Assembly (NCBI GenBank): GCA_027563145.1
Contig: CP071306.1
Span: forward strand, 868,001-932,000
Direction of reading: 5' to 3'
DNA: 64,000 nucleotides
From: Halocatena halophila
Lineage (GTDB): Archaea > Halobacteriota > Halobacteria > Halobacteriales > Haloarculaceae
Positions 1 through 9,540 of the stretch are shown one piece after another. How positions within the stretch are numbered: the stretch's first letter is position 1; each line of letters opens with the position of its first letter. Both the position numbers and the translations under genes were made by a program. The notes under the pieces are model-generated. The model had not been told where the DNA came from. It saw nothing but the letters and a program-made list of their open reading frames with translations, and searched no databases.

Positions 1-29
1 CCTGTCACTGTCCAAATTCCACCGAACGA

Positions 30-551
30 ATGCCTGGCTCCAAATTTCTCGACGGCGATACAATCGAACTCTGTGTCCCAACGAAAGCGGATCGAGCGTG
101 GCTCAACAAACAGCAAAACGATCCCCGAATCTGGCGGTCGATGCTCACGCACACGCCAACCCAGCTCGACGAGACACCGTACGAACAGGACGAGGGGACC
201 GTCCGCCTGCTGATCTGCGATTCGAATGTGCCGGTGGGGAAGATCTGGCTGCGACAGGCCGGCATTCAACAGCGCTACGGCACCGGAACGCTCGGCTACT
301 GGATCGCACCCGACGAGTGGGGCCAGGGCTACGCTACGGCCGCCGTCGAGCGCATGGTGACCTATGGCTTCGAACAACGCAGACTCCACCGGATCACTGC
401 TGACGTGTTCGAGTGCAACCCGGCGTCTGCGCGCGTGTTAGAACACAATGGCTTTCACCAGGAAGGAACCGAACGACAGGCCGCATTCATCGACGGCGAG
501 TATCACGACGTCCGCAACTACGGGCTGTTGCGGACCGAATGGATGCGCTGA
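30..551 (+). CDS. GNAT family N-acetyltransferase (RimJ/RimL type)
   Basis: A 173-residue single-domain GNAT acetyltransferase, expected to move an acetyl group from acetyl-CoA to a primary amine such as a protein N-terminus. The RimJ/RimL signature is visible: a GTLGYWIAPDEWGQGYA stretch near residues 86-102 (acetyl-CoA loop), followed by the conserved R-L-H-R-I and an N-P-A-S-A-R-V-L-E-H-N-G-F block near residues 130-142. The length is normal for the family. It stands alone about 100 bp ahead of the next gene on the same strand. The substrate cannot be told from sequence. Confidence 0.88.
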   Translation: MPGSKFLDGDTIELCVPTKADRAWLNKQQNDPRIWRSMLTHTPTQLDETPYEQDEGTVRLLICDSNVPVGKIWLRQAGIQQRYGTGTLGYWIAPDEWGQGYATAAVERMVTYGFEQRRLHRITADVFECNPASARVLEHNGFHQEGTERQAAFIDGEYHDVRNYGLLRTEWMR

Positions 552-654
552 ATCGCACTGTGGTACGCCGGGGGAACACCGAAGTGGATTGCCCGTAACA
601 CCAGTGTATGGAACGTGCGCCGACACGGAGCCACACAAACGGCTGTGATCGCCC

Positions 655-1773
655 GTGAACGCGCTGTTCGATGCCGACCGGAGCCTGCTGCCGTGGTGGT
701 TTCTGGTCGCCATCCTCACCGCGATCGTGCTGGCGATCGCCTACGCGTTCGTTGGAACGATTGTCGTTGGGATTTTCTTCTACTACGCAATGCGCCCGAT
801 CAACCGGCGTATTCGTCGGTTTACCAGCGCACGCCGATTCGCGGCGGTCACCACGCTGGTACTCGTTCTCTTGCCGATCATCGTTTTTCTGAGCTACACG
901 CTGTTTGTTGGCCTCGAAAGTCTGAACATGGCGCTTTCAGAAGGAATTCGACAGGCACTCCAGCCGTACGTGGATCTCACCAGATGGCTCGAAGAGCCAC
1001 AGACGCTGGTCACGATCACCGAACAGCTCCAGCGGTCGGCACCGCTTCAGGGGATTCTCACGGCCAGCATCGACGTGCTCGTGGCGGTGACGAACGCGCT
1101 CGTTCACGTGGGATTGATCGTCGCAATTGTTTACTACCTGCTCCGAGATGGCGCACGGATCGAAGCCTGGTTTCGAGAAGAGGTGGGGCCAGACAGTGCT
1201 GCCTACGCCTACGCCAGCGCTGTTGACACGGACTTAGAAACCGTCTACTTCGGAAACGTCATCGCCCTGGTGATGATCACGCTCGGCGCAATCGTCTGGT
1301 ACCATGGCTACAACATGATTGCGCCGCCACACCTCCAGGTGCCAGTTCCAATGTTGCTTGGGCTGTTGACCGGCATTGCAAGCATCATCCCGATCATCGT
1401 TGGAAAACTCGTCTACCTGCCGATAACGGGGTATCTGGTGTTGCTTGCCATCCGGGCGTCACCAGTCCAGCTCTGGTATCCAGCACTGTTCGGAATCGTC
1501 TCGCTCGTCGTGCTCGATCTGATCCCACAGTCATTCATTCAGCCGTATATCGCCGGACGAAAGCTCCACGTCGGATTGACGATCTTCGCGTACGTGTTCG
1601 GCGGGCTGTTTTTCGGCTGGTATGGGCTGTTTCTGGGACCGATCATCCTCGTCTTTGCCCTCCAGGCGATTCGGCTGGTCATCACCGATCTCCTCCATGG
1701 AGGACCGGTGACGCCACGACCGACGGCCGCTCGCGATCTGGGCTCCGATCCAGCACTCGAAGCCGACGAATGA
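655..1773 (+). CDS. AI-2E family transporter (UPF0118 membrane permease)
   Basis: A 372-residue integral membrane protein of the AI-2E/UPF0118 family, with about seven to eight hydrophobic segments. These include two near the N-terminus (residues 10-45), one near 70-95, a cytoplasmic-looking central region, and a cluster from about 200 to 350. The C-terminal PQ-x-I-Q-P-Y-I-x-G-R/K motif typical of the family is present near residue 285. It starts with GTG. Its TGA stop directly abuts the stop of the convergent ilvD gene. Family members export autoinducer-2 or act in Na+/H+ exchange; which applies here is unknown. Confidence 0.85.
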   Translation: MNALFDADRSLLPWWFLVAILTAIVLAIAYAFVGTIVVGIFFYYAMRPINRRIRRFTSARRFAAVTTLVLVLLPIIVFLSYTLFVGLESLNMALSEGIRQALQPYVDLTRWLEEPQTLVTITEQLQRSAPLQGILTASIDVLVAVTNALVHVGLIVAIVYYLLRDGARIEAWFREEVGPDSAAYAYASAVDTDLETVYFGNVIALVMITLGAIVWYHGYNMIAPPHLQVPVPMLLGLLTGIASIIPIIVGKLVYLPITGYLVLLAIRASPVQLWYPALFGIVSLVVLDLIPQSFIQPYIAGRKLHVGLTIFAYVFGGLFFGWYGLFLGPIILVFALQAIRLVITDLLHGGPVTPRPTAARDLGSDPALEADE

Positions 1774-3498
1774 TCACTCCTTTTTGATTGCCGGATTCGT
1801 CACGGCACCGTTTGCCGCCGAATCGAACGCCGCACCGTACTTTGCGAGCACGCCGCCCGTGTAGTTCGGGGTTGGTGCATCCATTGTGGCCCGCCGCTCC
1901 TCAATCGTTTTCTCTGAGAGCGCAACGTCGAGCTGGCGCGCTTCGATGTCGATCGAAATCGTATCACCGTCTTCGAGAACGCCGATCGGGCCCCCGACGA
2001 ACGCTTCGGGCGCAACGTGTCCGATCATCGGTCCGCGAGTCGCCCCAGAGAACCGACCATCAGTGAGCAGCGCCACGTCATCCTCGTGGCCCTGTCCGAC
2101 GACCGCGGCGGTCACGCCAAGCATCTCGCGCATTCCAGGACCACCCTGTGGTCCCTCATTGCGCACAACGATCACATCGCCCGACTCAATCGCTCCGTCC
2201 TGCACGTAAGCCATCGCATCCTCTTCGGTTTCGAACACCCGAGCGGGCCCTTCGTGCTCAAATGCGTCCGAGCCGGTCGCTTTCAACACCGCACCGTCAG
2301 GGGCGAGATTGCCGCGCAAGATTTTAATCGCTCCCTCCGCTGTGAATGGATCGTCGACCGGACGCAAAAACGGGGCGTCGATCGCCGAATCTTCGGGGAG
2401 ATCGAGCACATCGAGTTCTTCGGCGATCGTTCGGCCCGTGATCGTCATCGCCTCGCCGTCGATAAGCCCCGCCGCATGGAGTCGACGAATGACGATTGGC
2501 ACGCCGCCAACATCGTGGAGATCTTTCATCTTTTTCGTCCCGCCAGGCTGAAGATTGGCAATCTTTGGCGTTCGGCGGCTGATCGCGTCGAAATCCGCAA
2601 GCGTGAGATCGATTCCGGCCTCTGCCGCCATTGCCAGCAGGTGCAACACCGCGTTCGTCGAGCCGCCGGTGGCAACCTGCACAGCGATCGCGTTTTCGAA
2701 AGAAGACTTCGTGAGAATCGACGACGGCGTCCGGTCGTCCTGAACCGCATCCAGTGCGAGTTTCCCAGCACGAGCCGCGACCGACCGGCGCTGGTCAGAT
2801 TCTGCCGGCGCACTCGCCGATCCGAGTGGAGCCAACCCGATGGCCTCACTGATCGAGGCCATCGTGTTGGCGGTGAACATTCCGCCACACGAACCAGCTC
2901 CCGGACAGGCGTCCCGTTCTAGCGCATCGAGTTCTTCTTCGCTCATGTCGCCGGACGCGACCGACCCAACGCCCTCGAAAACGTTCTGGACGGTCACCTC
3001 CCGGCCGTCGTGTTCGCCCGGCATGATCGATCCACCGTACAAAAAGACGCTCGGGAGGTCCGTCCGAATCGCCGCCATCATCATTCCTGGCAAATTCTTA
3101 TCACAGCCGGCGACCGTCACCAGCGCGTCCATCCGCTCGCCAAACGCAACCAGCTCAACCGAATCCGCGATCATCTCGCGTGAGATCAGCGACGCCTTCA
3201 TTCCCTCGGTGCCCATCGAAATCGCATCCGAAATGGTGATCGTCCCGAACTCGATCGCCATCCCGGATTCGGCTTCGACACCCTCGATTGCAGATTCTGC
3301 AACCGTATCGAGATGAACGTTGCATGGCGTTATGTCGGCCGAAGGGTTAGCGATGCCAACCATTGGACTTGAAAAATCAGCGTCATCGTAGCCCATTGCC
3401 CGGAACATCGCGCGGTGTGGCGCACGGTCCGGTCCCTCGGTCACCTCGTGACTCGGCAGGGTGTCCGACTTTCCATACTGGTGAAGCTCGTCGCTCAT
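1774..3498 (-). CDS. ilvD: dihydroxy-acid dehydratase IlvD
   Basis: Dehydrates 2,3-dihydroxy-isovalerate and 2,3-dihydroxy-3-methylvalerate to 2-keto acids in valine and isoleucine synthesis. The protein is 574 residues, normal for the family. The three iron-sulfur cysteines lie in I-T-P-C-N (residue 59), [10 protein letters not shown] and [13 protein letters not shown] place the start at MSDELHQ (3498), not six codons further out, because a TATA-like TATAAC at 3522-3527 (complement read) sits about 26 bp upstream, as expected for a leaderless haloarchaeal transcript. Other ilv genes are not in the window. Confidence 0.95.
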   Translation of the reverse strand: MSDELHQYGKSDTLPSHEVTEGPDRAPHRAMFRAMGYDDADFSSPMVGIANPSADITPCNVHLDTVAESAIEGVEAESGMAIEFGTITISDAISMGTEGMKASLISREMIADSVELVAFGERMDALVTVAGCDKNLPGMMMAAIRTDLPSVFLYGGSIMPGEHDGREVTVQNVFEGVGSVASGDMSEEELDALERDACPGAGSCGGMFTANTMASISEAIGLAPLGSASAPAESDQRRSVAARAGKLALDAVQDDRTPSSILTKSSFENAIAVQVATGGSTNAVLHLLAMAAEAGIDLTLADFDAISRRTPKIANLQPGGTKKMKDLHDVGGVPIVIRRLHAAGLIDGEAMTITGRTIAEELDVLDLPEDSAIDAPFLRPVDDPFTAEGAIKILRGNLAPDGAVLKATGSDAFEHEGPARVFETEEDAMAYVQDGAIESGDVIVVRNEGPQGGPGMREMLGVTAAVVGQGHEDDVALLTDGRFSGATRGPMIGHVAPEAFVGGPIGVLEDGDTISIDIEARQLDVALSEKTIEERRATMDAPTPNYTGGVLAKYGAAFDSAANGAVTNPAIKKE

Positions 3499-3520
3499 AC
3501 CCCCACGAACGCCCACAGTC

Positions 3521-3528
3521 GTATAACT
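3521..3528 (-). promoter_or_regulatory. TATA box of ilvD
   Basis: On the minus strand the sequence reads AGTTATAC, centred about 26 bp before the ilvD ATG at 3498. That is the spacing of a haloarchaeal TATA box for a leaderless mRNA. Inferred from position and sequence only. Confidence 0.5.
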
Positions 3529-3581
3529 CTCCGGTGGTGGTCAAATCTTGCTGGCTTGCTGGCGACGAACCCCACCATAGT

Positions 3582-3628
3582 GTTGAATATCCTACTAAAG
3601 AACCCGGCCGATTGGTAGAATATCCAAC
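3582..3628. promoter_or_regulatory. imperfect inverted repeat in the ilvD / glycosyltransferase divergent region
   Basis: GTTGAATATCCTAC (3582-3595) and GTAGAATATCCAAC (3615-3628) form an inverted repeat matching at 12 of 14 positions, with a 19-bp spacer. It lies between two divergent genes, 68-114 bp upstream of the glycosyltransferase, in a locally AT-rich stretch. The layout suits an operator for a dimeric regulator, but no regulator is assigned. Confidence 0.4.
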
Positions 3629-3695
3629 TATTGTATTTTGGAGTTCTATCTGGTGATTACCCAAGCCTACTTGGACCTACTATTACACTAGAGCA

Positions 3696-4730
3696 ATGAT
3701 GACCCCACAGATTGCTGTTGTATATTATCCAGAGGGGGCAGGACACGCGACACGAATGCTGGCGGTGGGTCGGGCCCTTGAGAAACGGGGAGCGACGGTG
3801 AGCGTCGCCGGCGGCGGTCCAGGGACGCAGTTCGTTCGGATGAACGGCTACGATCCGTTCATACCGACAACCGTCGATTTTATCGACACCAGACAGCTTG
3901 GGATGGGCGGCGTCCTCACTGATAGCGTTCCCCGCGCCGTTCAGCGGATCAGAGATCTCGTTGGCTGGCTCCGGCGCGTTTCTCCAGCGGCACTCGTTAC
4001 CGACGACATGTTCGCCACGATCGCCGCAAACGTCGCTGGGGTGACAACCTATCACTTAAGCCACAATTCACCGGGGCTGTATTCACAGTATCTCGAGCGG
4101 ATCGCCACGTCGGTGCTCTCCTTGCACCACCAGTACTCTGCACGGTCGTTTTTCTATCCAGCAGTGTGGGAGCCTTGCCGAGCAGATCCACCGCGATGCA
4201 CTCGCGTGGGACCAATCGCACTCGAGGGAGACACTGAAACGCCCGATATCGACGTTCTCGTTGTGCCGAGCGTCTACTCCCGGGAGATGGATCGGTTTAT
4301 CGAGCCAGTGCGAGAAGATGGTCGGTCGGTGCTCGCAGTGGGTGGGCCGGACTGGGAACCAGTCGTCTCGCTGTTTCCCTACATCGAGGCCGCAAATCTC
4401 GTCATCTGTTCGGGATATTCGACCGTGATGGAGGCAGCCGTTGCCGGAACGCCGTGTGTCGTGCGTCCGTTCACGGACGAACAGCGTGGCGTCGCCGCAC
4501 TGCTCGCAGAAACGGACGGCTTTGCCGTCGTCGACTCACCGTCGGCGGTTTCCCGCGCAGTTGCGCGACCGCCACCAGCTCCATCGTTCAAGAACGGTAC
4601 TGATCTGGTCGCAGAACGGGTGCTCTCAGAGATCGACACAACGCAACCGTCACATCCGCGTCCAACGGCCACACCGAGCAGCGCTACTGGTTCGCGGCCG
4701 ACTGAATCCAGACGGTCTTCTGGTTTGTAA
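3696..4730 (+). CDS. MurG-like GT-B glycosyltransferase family protein
   Basis: A 344-residue protein with the GT-B layout. The N-terminal domain opens with I-A-V-V-Y-Y-P-E-G-A-G-H-A-T-R, a glycine/histidine loop as in MurG/MGT enzymes. The C-terminal domain has a nucleotide-sugar site, with G-Y-S-T-V-M-E-A-A-V-A-G-T-P-C-V-V-R-P near residues 236-254. It probably transfers a sugar from a nucleotide sugar; the acceptor is unknown. The last 50 residues are low-complexity, rich in Pro, Thr and Ser. The first two codons are both ATG, so 3699 is an alternative start. The 3' end overlaps the convergent aldehyde dehydrogenase by 47 bp. Confidence 0.7.
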   Translation: MMTPQIAVVYYPEGAGHATRMLAVGRALEKRGATVSVAGGGPGTQFVRMNGYDPFIPTTVDFIDTRQLGMGGVLTDSVPRAVQRIRDLVGWLRRVSPAALVTDDMFATIAANVAGVTTYHLSHNSPGLYSQYLERIATSVLSLHHQYSARSFFYPAVWEPCRADPPRCTRVGPIALEGDTETPDIDVLVVPSVYSREMDRFIEPVREDGRSVLAVGGPDWEPVVSLFPYIEAANLVICSGYSTVMEAAVAGTPCVVRPFTDEQRGVAALLAETDGFAVVDSPSAVSRAVARPPPAPSFKNGTDLVAERVLSEIDTTQPSHPRPTATPSSATGSRPTESRRSSGL

Positions 4731-6060
4731 ACGCCTCAATCCCGCGTTTCGATAGCTCTCGTCCGTAGCCCGAGCGGCCAATGCCACCGAATGGGAGTCG
4801 GGGATCGGACTTGGTGAGTTCGTTGATGAACACACAGCCGGCGTCGATTCGTCCCGACAGCTCCCTGGCGACGTCGAGATCGGTACTCCAGAGCGAACAG
4901 CCAAGACCGTACGGCGAATCGTTGGCCAGCTCGATTGCGCTATCGGTCGAATCGACCTCGAAGATGGGAGCAACAGGTCCAAACACCTCCTCGTTCGTCA
5001 TTGGCGTCTCCGGTGGGACGTCTGACAACACCGTGGGTTCGAAGAAATACCCCGTCCGGTCAAGCGGTTCGCCGCCAAGCTCAAGCGTCGCGCCGGCTTC
5101 TACCGTTGCTGTCACCTGCTCATCGAGTGTTTCGAGGAGGTCTGCCCTGGCCTGTGGTCCAACGTCGGTCGATTCGTCGGTCGGATCACCAACCGTCAGT
5201 GCAGCCATCGCTTCGATGAATCGGTCTCGGAACTCTTCATACACCGCTTCGTGAACGATGAACCGCTTTGCGGCGATACAGGACTGTCCGGAGTTAATCG
5301 TCCGTGCCCTGGCTCCAATTCGGGCTGCCGCCTCGACGTTTGCATCGGCAAGCACGATGAACGGATCGCTACCGCCGAGCTCAAGCACAGATGGCAGCAG
5401 TTCCGTCCCAGCAGCACCACCCACCGCCTGGCCAGCGCGCTCGCTTCCTGTCAGCGTCACCCCCTTGATACGGTCATCCGTAATGAGCGACTCGACCGCC
5501 TCCGAACCAACGAGCAGGCTCTGGAACACCCCATCCGGAACTCCCGCCGCCGATACCACGCGCTCGATCGCCTGCGCGCAGCCAGGTACGTTCGAGGCGT
5601 GTTTCAACAGCGCGGTGTTGCCGGCCACCAGGGCTGGTGCGACAAATCGGAACACCTGCCAGAACGGAAAGTTCCACGGCATCACGGCAAGCAACGGACC
5701 GAGCGGTTCGTGGCGAACGAACGTCGTTGCGTGTGGTTCGCTCGGCAGTCGCTCGGGGGCCAGATAGGAGCCGGCGTGTTCAGCATAATGCTCACACACC
5801 CACGCGCACTTTTCGATCTCCGATCGAGATTCTGTGATCGGTTTGCCCACCTCCGAGGTGATTAACGCTGCGTGCTCTTCACACTCCGATCGTAGCTGTT
5901 CGGCAACTCCCTGGAGCCTTTGACGGCGATCACGAAGCGGACGATCGGCCCACGAACTACCGGCGCGGACGGCCGCTGCGATCGATCGCTCGACTGTGGC
6001 GTCGTCGTGTGGGGCGATCGGATCGAGCGGTTGCTCCGTTGTGGGATTGATTCGATCCAT
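4684..6060 (-). CDS. NAD(P)-dependent aldehyde dehydrogenase (succinate-semialdehyde dehydrogenase-like)
   Basis: A 458-residue aldehyde dehydrogenase that oxidises an aldehyde to its acid with NAD(P)+. Visible motifs are V-T-L-T-G-S-E-R-A-G (coenzyme loop), L-E-L-G-G-S-D-P (catalytic Glu), N-S-G-Q-S-C-I-A-A-K-R (catalytic Cys) and the C-terminal P-F-G-G-I-G-R-S-G-Y-G-R-E. The sequence resembles the GabD/Sad subgroup most, which favours succinate semialdehyde, but the substrate is inferred. The start at 6060 (MDRINPTTE) is supported by a TATA-like element about 28 bp upstream; a longer reading frame to 6108 would start inside that promoter. Confidence 0.88.
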   Translation of the reverse strand: MDRINPTTEQPLDPIAPHDDATVERSIAAAVRAGSSWADRPLRDRRQRLQGVAEQLRSECEEHAALITSEVGKPITESRSEIEKCAWVCEHYAEHAGSYLAPERLPSEPHATTFVRHEPLGPLLAVMPWNFPFWQVFRFVAPALVAGNTALLKHASNVPGCAQAIERVVSAAGVPDGVFQSLLVGSEAVESLITDDRIKGVTLTGSERAGQAVGGAAGTELLPSVLELGGSDPFIVLADANVEAAARIGARARTINSGQSCIAAKRFIVHEAVYEEFRDRFIEAMAALTVGDPTDESTDVGPQARADLLETLDEQVTATVEAGATLELGGEPLDRTGYFFEPTVLSDVPPETPMTNEEVFGPVAPIFEVDSTDSAIELANDSPYGLGCSLWSTDLDVARELSGRIDAGCVFINELTKSDPRLPFGGIGRSGYGRELSKRGIEAFTNQKTVWIQSAANQ

Positions 6061-6083
6061 GATCAAACCACAGCCGGCAATCA

Positions 6084-6093
6084 CAAATAAATA
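6084..6093 (-). promoter_or_regulatory. TATA box of the aldehyde dehydrogenase gene
   Basis: The complement reads ATATTTATTT, centred about 28 bp from the ATG at 6060. This fits leaderless transcription and helps choose that start. Confidence 0.5.
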
Positions 6094-6167
6094 TCCGTTA
6101 ACCAACATCCAAAAATTTGTAATTGGCGAAGATTTTTCAACTATCTAATGCGCAATAACCTGGTGCG

Positions 6168-6177
6168 TAATAAATAA
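6168..6177 (+). promoter_or_regulatory. TATA box of the cytochrome oxidase operon
   Basis: GTAATAAATA is centred about 30 bp upstream of the GTG at 6202. Just upstream, TGCGCAATAA and TGCGTAATAA form an imperfect direct repeat (6149-6172), possibly a regulator site. The whole 6061-6200 divergent region is AT-rich. Confidence 0.45.
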
Positions 6178-6201
6178 GTATCTATGAAATAATCATGAGC
6201 C

Positions 6202-7035
6202 GTGCCATCGATGTCCGTGTTAGTAGGGCTCACTGTGCAGACGTTCGGTACCAGCGCACCACCAGCAACTGTCATTTTACAGGGTCAATCCCGGACGATG
6301 AGCGAGGTTTTTCCCCATTTGTTTTCTATATTTCTCGTCCTGGGGACGCTCGTCGGCATCGTGGTGTTGTCATATATGGTGTACGTTGCCGTTCGCTATC
6401 GGGCTGATGGAGAGACCGATGAACTGAAAGATTCACCCCAGCTCGGGGAGTTACCCGAAGGGGGCGGTGATGGGCGAAAGCTCGCGGTTTCGTTGACGTT
6501 GAGCGCGATCATCGTGATTGCGCTGATTTCCTACGCGTGGTTTCTGTTAATGGGAGTCGAAGGCGGACCCCCTGAGGTTAGTGGGGAACCCAATAGCGAT
6601 AAGCCCCTGTCGGTGACGGTGGTTGGCGAGCAGTTCGCCTGGAAGTACATTTATCCGAACGGGAATTCGTCGTACACCCTTCGGGTGCCTGATGATCGGC
6701 CGATAGAGCTCACCATCACCTCAAGCGACGTGATGCACACCTACGGCATTCCGAAATACGATCTGAAAACCGATGCCATCCCAGCACAGAACACGACCAC
6801 GTGGTTCAATCCCGACGAGACGGAAACCGTCGAAGCAAACTGTTATGAACTGTGTGGGACCGGCCACTCGGAGATGACCTCCGAGGTGATCATTATGGAC
6901 GGCGCGGAATTCGATCGCTGGTACGCCCAGACAACCAGCGACGCCACGCCGACGCCGAACGAATCGACGACCGAGGGGGCCCACGCCATGGACCATCCAC
7001 AGAGCAGACTGGCGCACAATCACGTGCTGGTGTAA
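6202..7035 (+). CDS. coxB: cytochrome c oxidase subunit II
   Basis: The CuA subunit of a heme-copper terminal oxidase in the cell membrane. It takes electrons from the donor (in haloarchaea often a small copper protein) and passes them to subunit I. Two membrane segments lie at about residues 38-65 and 94-117, followed by an extracellular cupredoxin domain. All CuA ligands are present: H179 in D-V-M-H-T-Y-G and the C214-x-E-x-C218-x3-H222-x2-M225 motif. The start is GTG 6202 or ATG 6211; the promoter position fits either. Four bases separate it from the subunit I gene. Confidence 0.95.
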   Translation: MPSMSVLVGLTVQTFGTSAPPATVILQGQSRTMSEVFPHLFSIFLVLGTLVGIVVLSYMVYVAVRYRADGETDELKDSPQLGELPEGGGDGRKLAVSLTLSAIIVIALISYAWFLLMGVEGGPPEVSGEPNSDKPLSVTVVGEQFAWKYIYPNGNSSYTLRVPDDRPIELTITSSDVMHTYGIPKYDLKTDAIPAQNTTTWFNPDETETVEANCYELCGTGHSEMTSEVIIMDGAEFDRWYAQTTSDATPTPNESTTEGAHAMDHPQSRLAHNHVLV

Positions 7036-7038
7036 CCG

Positions 7039-9534
7039 ATGAGTGACGACAGATCCACTGATGAGTCAGCTGTACAGCCCGACGGCGGCCACGCGAGCCG
7101 GCCGCTTGCCGAACCCACGTCCAAGCAATCCACACTCCGTCGATTTTTCACGCGGGATGATCTCCCACCGTACGGCGCGCTCCGGCGATGGCTACTCACG
7201 ACCAACCACAAAGACGTTGGCGTGCTCTACGTTGTTACCGCGCTGTTGTTTCTCGTGTTCGGCGGCGTGCTGGCGCTGTTGATGCGCATTGAGCTGTTGA
7301 CGCCCGTCGGGGACTTTTTGAGTGCTGACGGGTACAACCAGACCGTTTCGACACACGGATTGATCATGGTGTTCTGGTTTCTCTCGCCGTTTGCGTTCGG
7401 CTTTGCGAACTACATCGTGCCACTACAGATTGGCGCGAAAGATCTCGCGTTCCCCCGGCTCAACGCCCTGAGCTACTGGCTCTATCTGTTCTCGGGAATA
7501 CTTCTCGGACTCTCGTTTTTCCAGGGCGGGAGTTTCTCGGGCGGCTGGACGATGTACGCGCCGTTGTCGGTGCCAAACTACATGCCCCAGATTGGCTCGA
7601 CGACGACGATACTCGCGCTCACGTTGTTTGTTATTTCAGTCACCGTTTCGTCGGTGAACTTCTTGACGACGATGCACCGCATGCGCGCTCCGGGGCTCAC
7701 GCTCCGACGGATGCCGCTGTTTACCTGGTCAATTTTGCTCACCGTCTGGATGATGTTGTTCGCGTTCGCGGCGTTGCTCGCGGCACTCTTGATTTTGAGC
7801 TCCGATCGCATCCTGGGGACGACCTACTTCACCGCTGAAGGAACTCCCGGCTCGTTGCTCTGGACGCATCTGTTCTGGTTTTTCGGCCATCCAGAGGTGT
7901 ACATCGTCTTTTTCCCGGCACTGGGAGCGATGGCAGAGATGTTCCAGACGTTCACCGGTCGCCGGCTGGTCGGTCGCAAGTGGTTTATCGTTTCAATGTT
8001 GCTCGTTGCGCTCCAGAGCTTTCTGGTCTGGATGCACCACATGTTTCTCACATCGATCAATCTTCAGATCAAGACGCTGTTTATGATCACCACGATCGGT
8101 ATTTCCCTGCCGTTCGACCTGATGGTGTTCTCGTTGATCTACACGATGGTGAAAGGCAGGTTGCGATTCACGACGCCGTTTTTGTTCGCGTTTGGGTCGC
8201 TGTTCGTGTTCATTATTGGCGGCATCACAGGCGTCTTTCTCGGAGCGGTCGTTCTCGATTACCAGCTCAGGGGAACCTACTGGGTGGTGGCGCATTTCCA
8301 CTACGTGATGGTCTCTGGAGTCATGGCGCTCGTCGGTGCGCTGTACTACTGGTATCCGAAGCTCACCGGTCGGATGTACAACCGCCGACTCGGAAAACTC
8401 TCGTTCTGGCTGTTTTTCGCCGGCTTCAACCTGTTGTATTTCCCGATGTTCATCGCCTGGGAGACGCCACGACGTGTGTTCGACTATCCAGCAGAGCTCA
8501 CGGGCTTTCACCAGCTCGCCACCGTCGGTGGCTTTCTCCTCGGATTTGCGTTTTTGCTCGTCATCTGGAACTGTTATCGCAGCCTCTGGGACGGCGAGAC
8601 GGTCAGTTCGAATCCCTGGGCGCACGCCACCACTGCTGAGTGGGCCATTCCCTCGCCACCACCCCTGGAAAACTTCCCAGGCATGCCGAGCTACGAGAGC
8701 GGCTCGCTCGACTTTCTGGACCGTGAAACGGCCTCAACCGACGGTGGCACGGTAACGAAGCCGACACCCTCGAGTCACGACGGTCACGACAGCCACGCGA
8801 GCCCCTGGCCGCTGGGGATCTCAATCGGCTCGTTCGTATTGTTCCTCGGATTGTCCGGCGTCGCAACCGGTGGCATCTACGTTCCAATCACGATCGTCGG
8901 CGGTGGATTGCTCGCAGTCACCTTGCTAGGATTCGGACTGGAATCGTTTTCGGTTACAGAACCGGCTGTTGCTGAACGATGGCCGTTCGCGGGAATCGAA
9001 AACGGAAAGCTTGGCGTCTGGATATTCCTGGCCTCGGATATCGTGCTGTTCGGTGCGTTCGTTGGCTCATACGTCTTCCTCCGGGCAGGATATGGTTGGG
9101 AGGCCTGGAAGATCGTTCCCCACAACCCGATTCCCGGATTGATCAACACGTACATCTTGCTGACGAGCAGTTTCTGTGTGGTGTTAGCACTCGTCGCCGC
9201 CCAGAAAGGCAGACGTTGGGGCGTCGTCGCCGGACTGACGACAACGCTGTTGCTCGGGATCGCCTTTCTGATCAACAAAGGAATCGAGTGGATCGAGCTC
9301 TTTCACCACAACATCTGGCTTTCCACCGACGTGCAGGCCTCAACATTCTTTTTGACGACCGGACTGCACGGGTTGCACGTCGTGCTCGGACTCGTGATCG
9401 TGCTGTATATGATCCCCCGGGCGCTCAATGGGGCGTATCTCGACGATGAACGGCCAGTGGAGTATTTCGGACTCTACTGGCACTTCGTCGATATCGTCTG
9501 GTTATTCTTGTTCCCGCTGTTCTACATCCTCTAA
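7039..9534 (+). CDS. coxAC: fused cytochrome c oxidase subunits I and III
   Basis: The catalytic subunit, 831 residues. Residues 50 to about 560 are subunit I. H106 (T-H-G-L) and H421 are the predicted low-spin heme ligands, H419 the high-spin heme ligand, and H284-x3-Y288 (G-H-P-E-V-Y) with H333-H334 the CuB ligands. The Tyr in H-P-E-V-Y is typical of A-family oxidases. After an acidic, His/Ser-rich linker near 560-585, residues from about 590 onward form a seven-helix subunit III-like domain ending W-H-F-V-D-I-V-W-L-F-L-F. Such I-III fusions are known in haloarchaea and some other groups. It reduces oxygen to water with proton pumping. Confidence 0.95.
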   Translation: MSDDRSTDESAVQPDGGHASRPLAEPTSKQSTLRRFFTRDDLPPYGALRRWLLTTNHKDVGVLYVVTALLFLVFGGVLALLMRIELLTPVGDFLSADGYNQTVSTHGLIMVFWFLSPFAFGFANYIVPLQIGAKDLAFPRLNALSYWLYLFSGILLGLSFFQGGSFSGGWTMYAPLSVPNYMPQIGSTTTILALTLFVISVTVSSVNFLTTMHRMRAPGLTLRRMPLFTWSILLTVWMMLFAFAALLAALLILSSDRILGTTYFTAEGTPGSLLWTHLFWFFGHPEVYIVFFPALGAMAEMFQTFTGRRLVGRKWFIVSMLLVALQSFLVWMHHMFLTSINLQIKTLFMITTIGISLPFDLMVFSLIYTMVKGRLRFTTPFLFAFGSLFVFIIGGITGVFLGAVVLDYQLRGTYWVVAHFHYVMVSGVMALVGALYYWYPKLTGRMYNRRLGKLSFWLFFAGFNLLYFPMFIAWETPRRVFDYPAELTGFHQLATVGGFLLGFAFLLVIWNCYRSLWDGETVSSNPWAHATTAEWAIPSPPPLENFPGMPSYESGSLDFLDRETASTDGGTVTKPTPSSHDGHDSHASPWPLGISIGSFVLFLGLSGVATGGIYVPITIVGGGLLAVTLLGFGLESFSVTEPAVAERWPFAGIENGKLGVWIFLASDIVLFGAFVGSYVFLRAGYGWEAWKIVPHNPIPGLINTYILLTSSFCVVLALVAAQKGRRWGVVAGLTTTLLLGIAFLINKGIEWIELFHHNIWLSTDVQASTFFLTTGLHGLHVVLGLVIVLYMIPRALNGAYLDDERPVEYFGLYWHFVDIVWLFLFPLFYIL

Positions 9535-9540
9535 CGAACC

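Noticed and set aside
2017..2922. 301-residue plus-strand open frame opposite ilvD
   Set aside because: It lies wholly within ilvD on the other strand and has no family-like sequence; His/Arg-rich composition marks it as a shadow frame.
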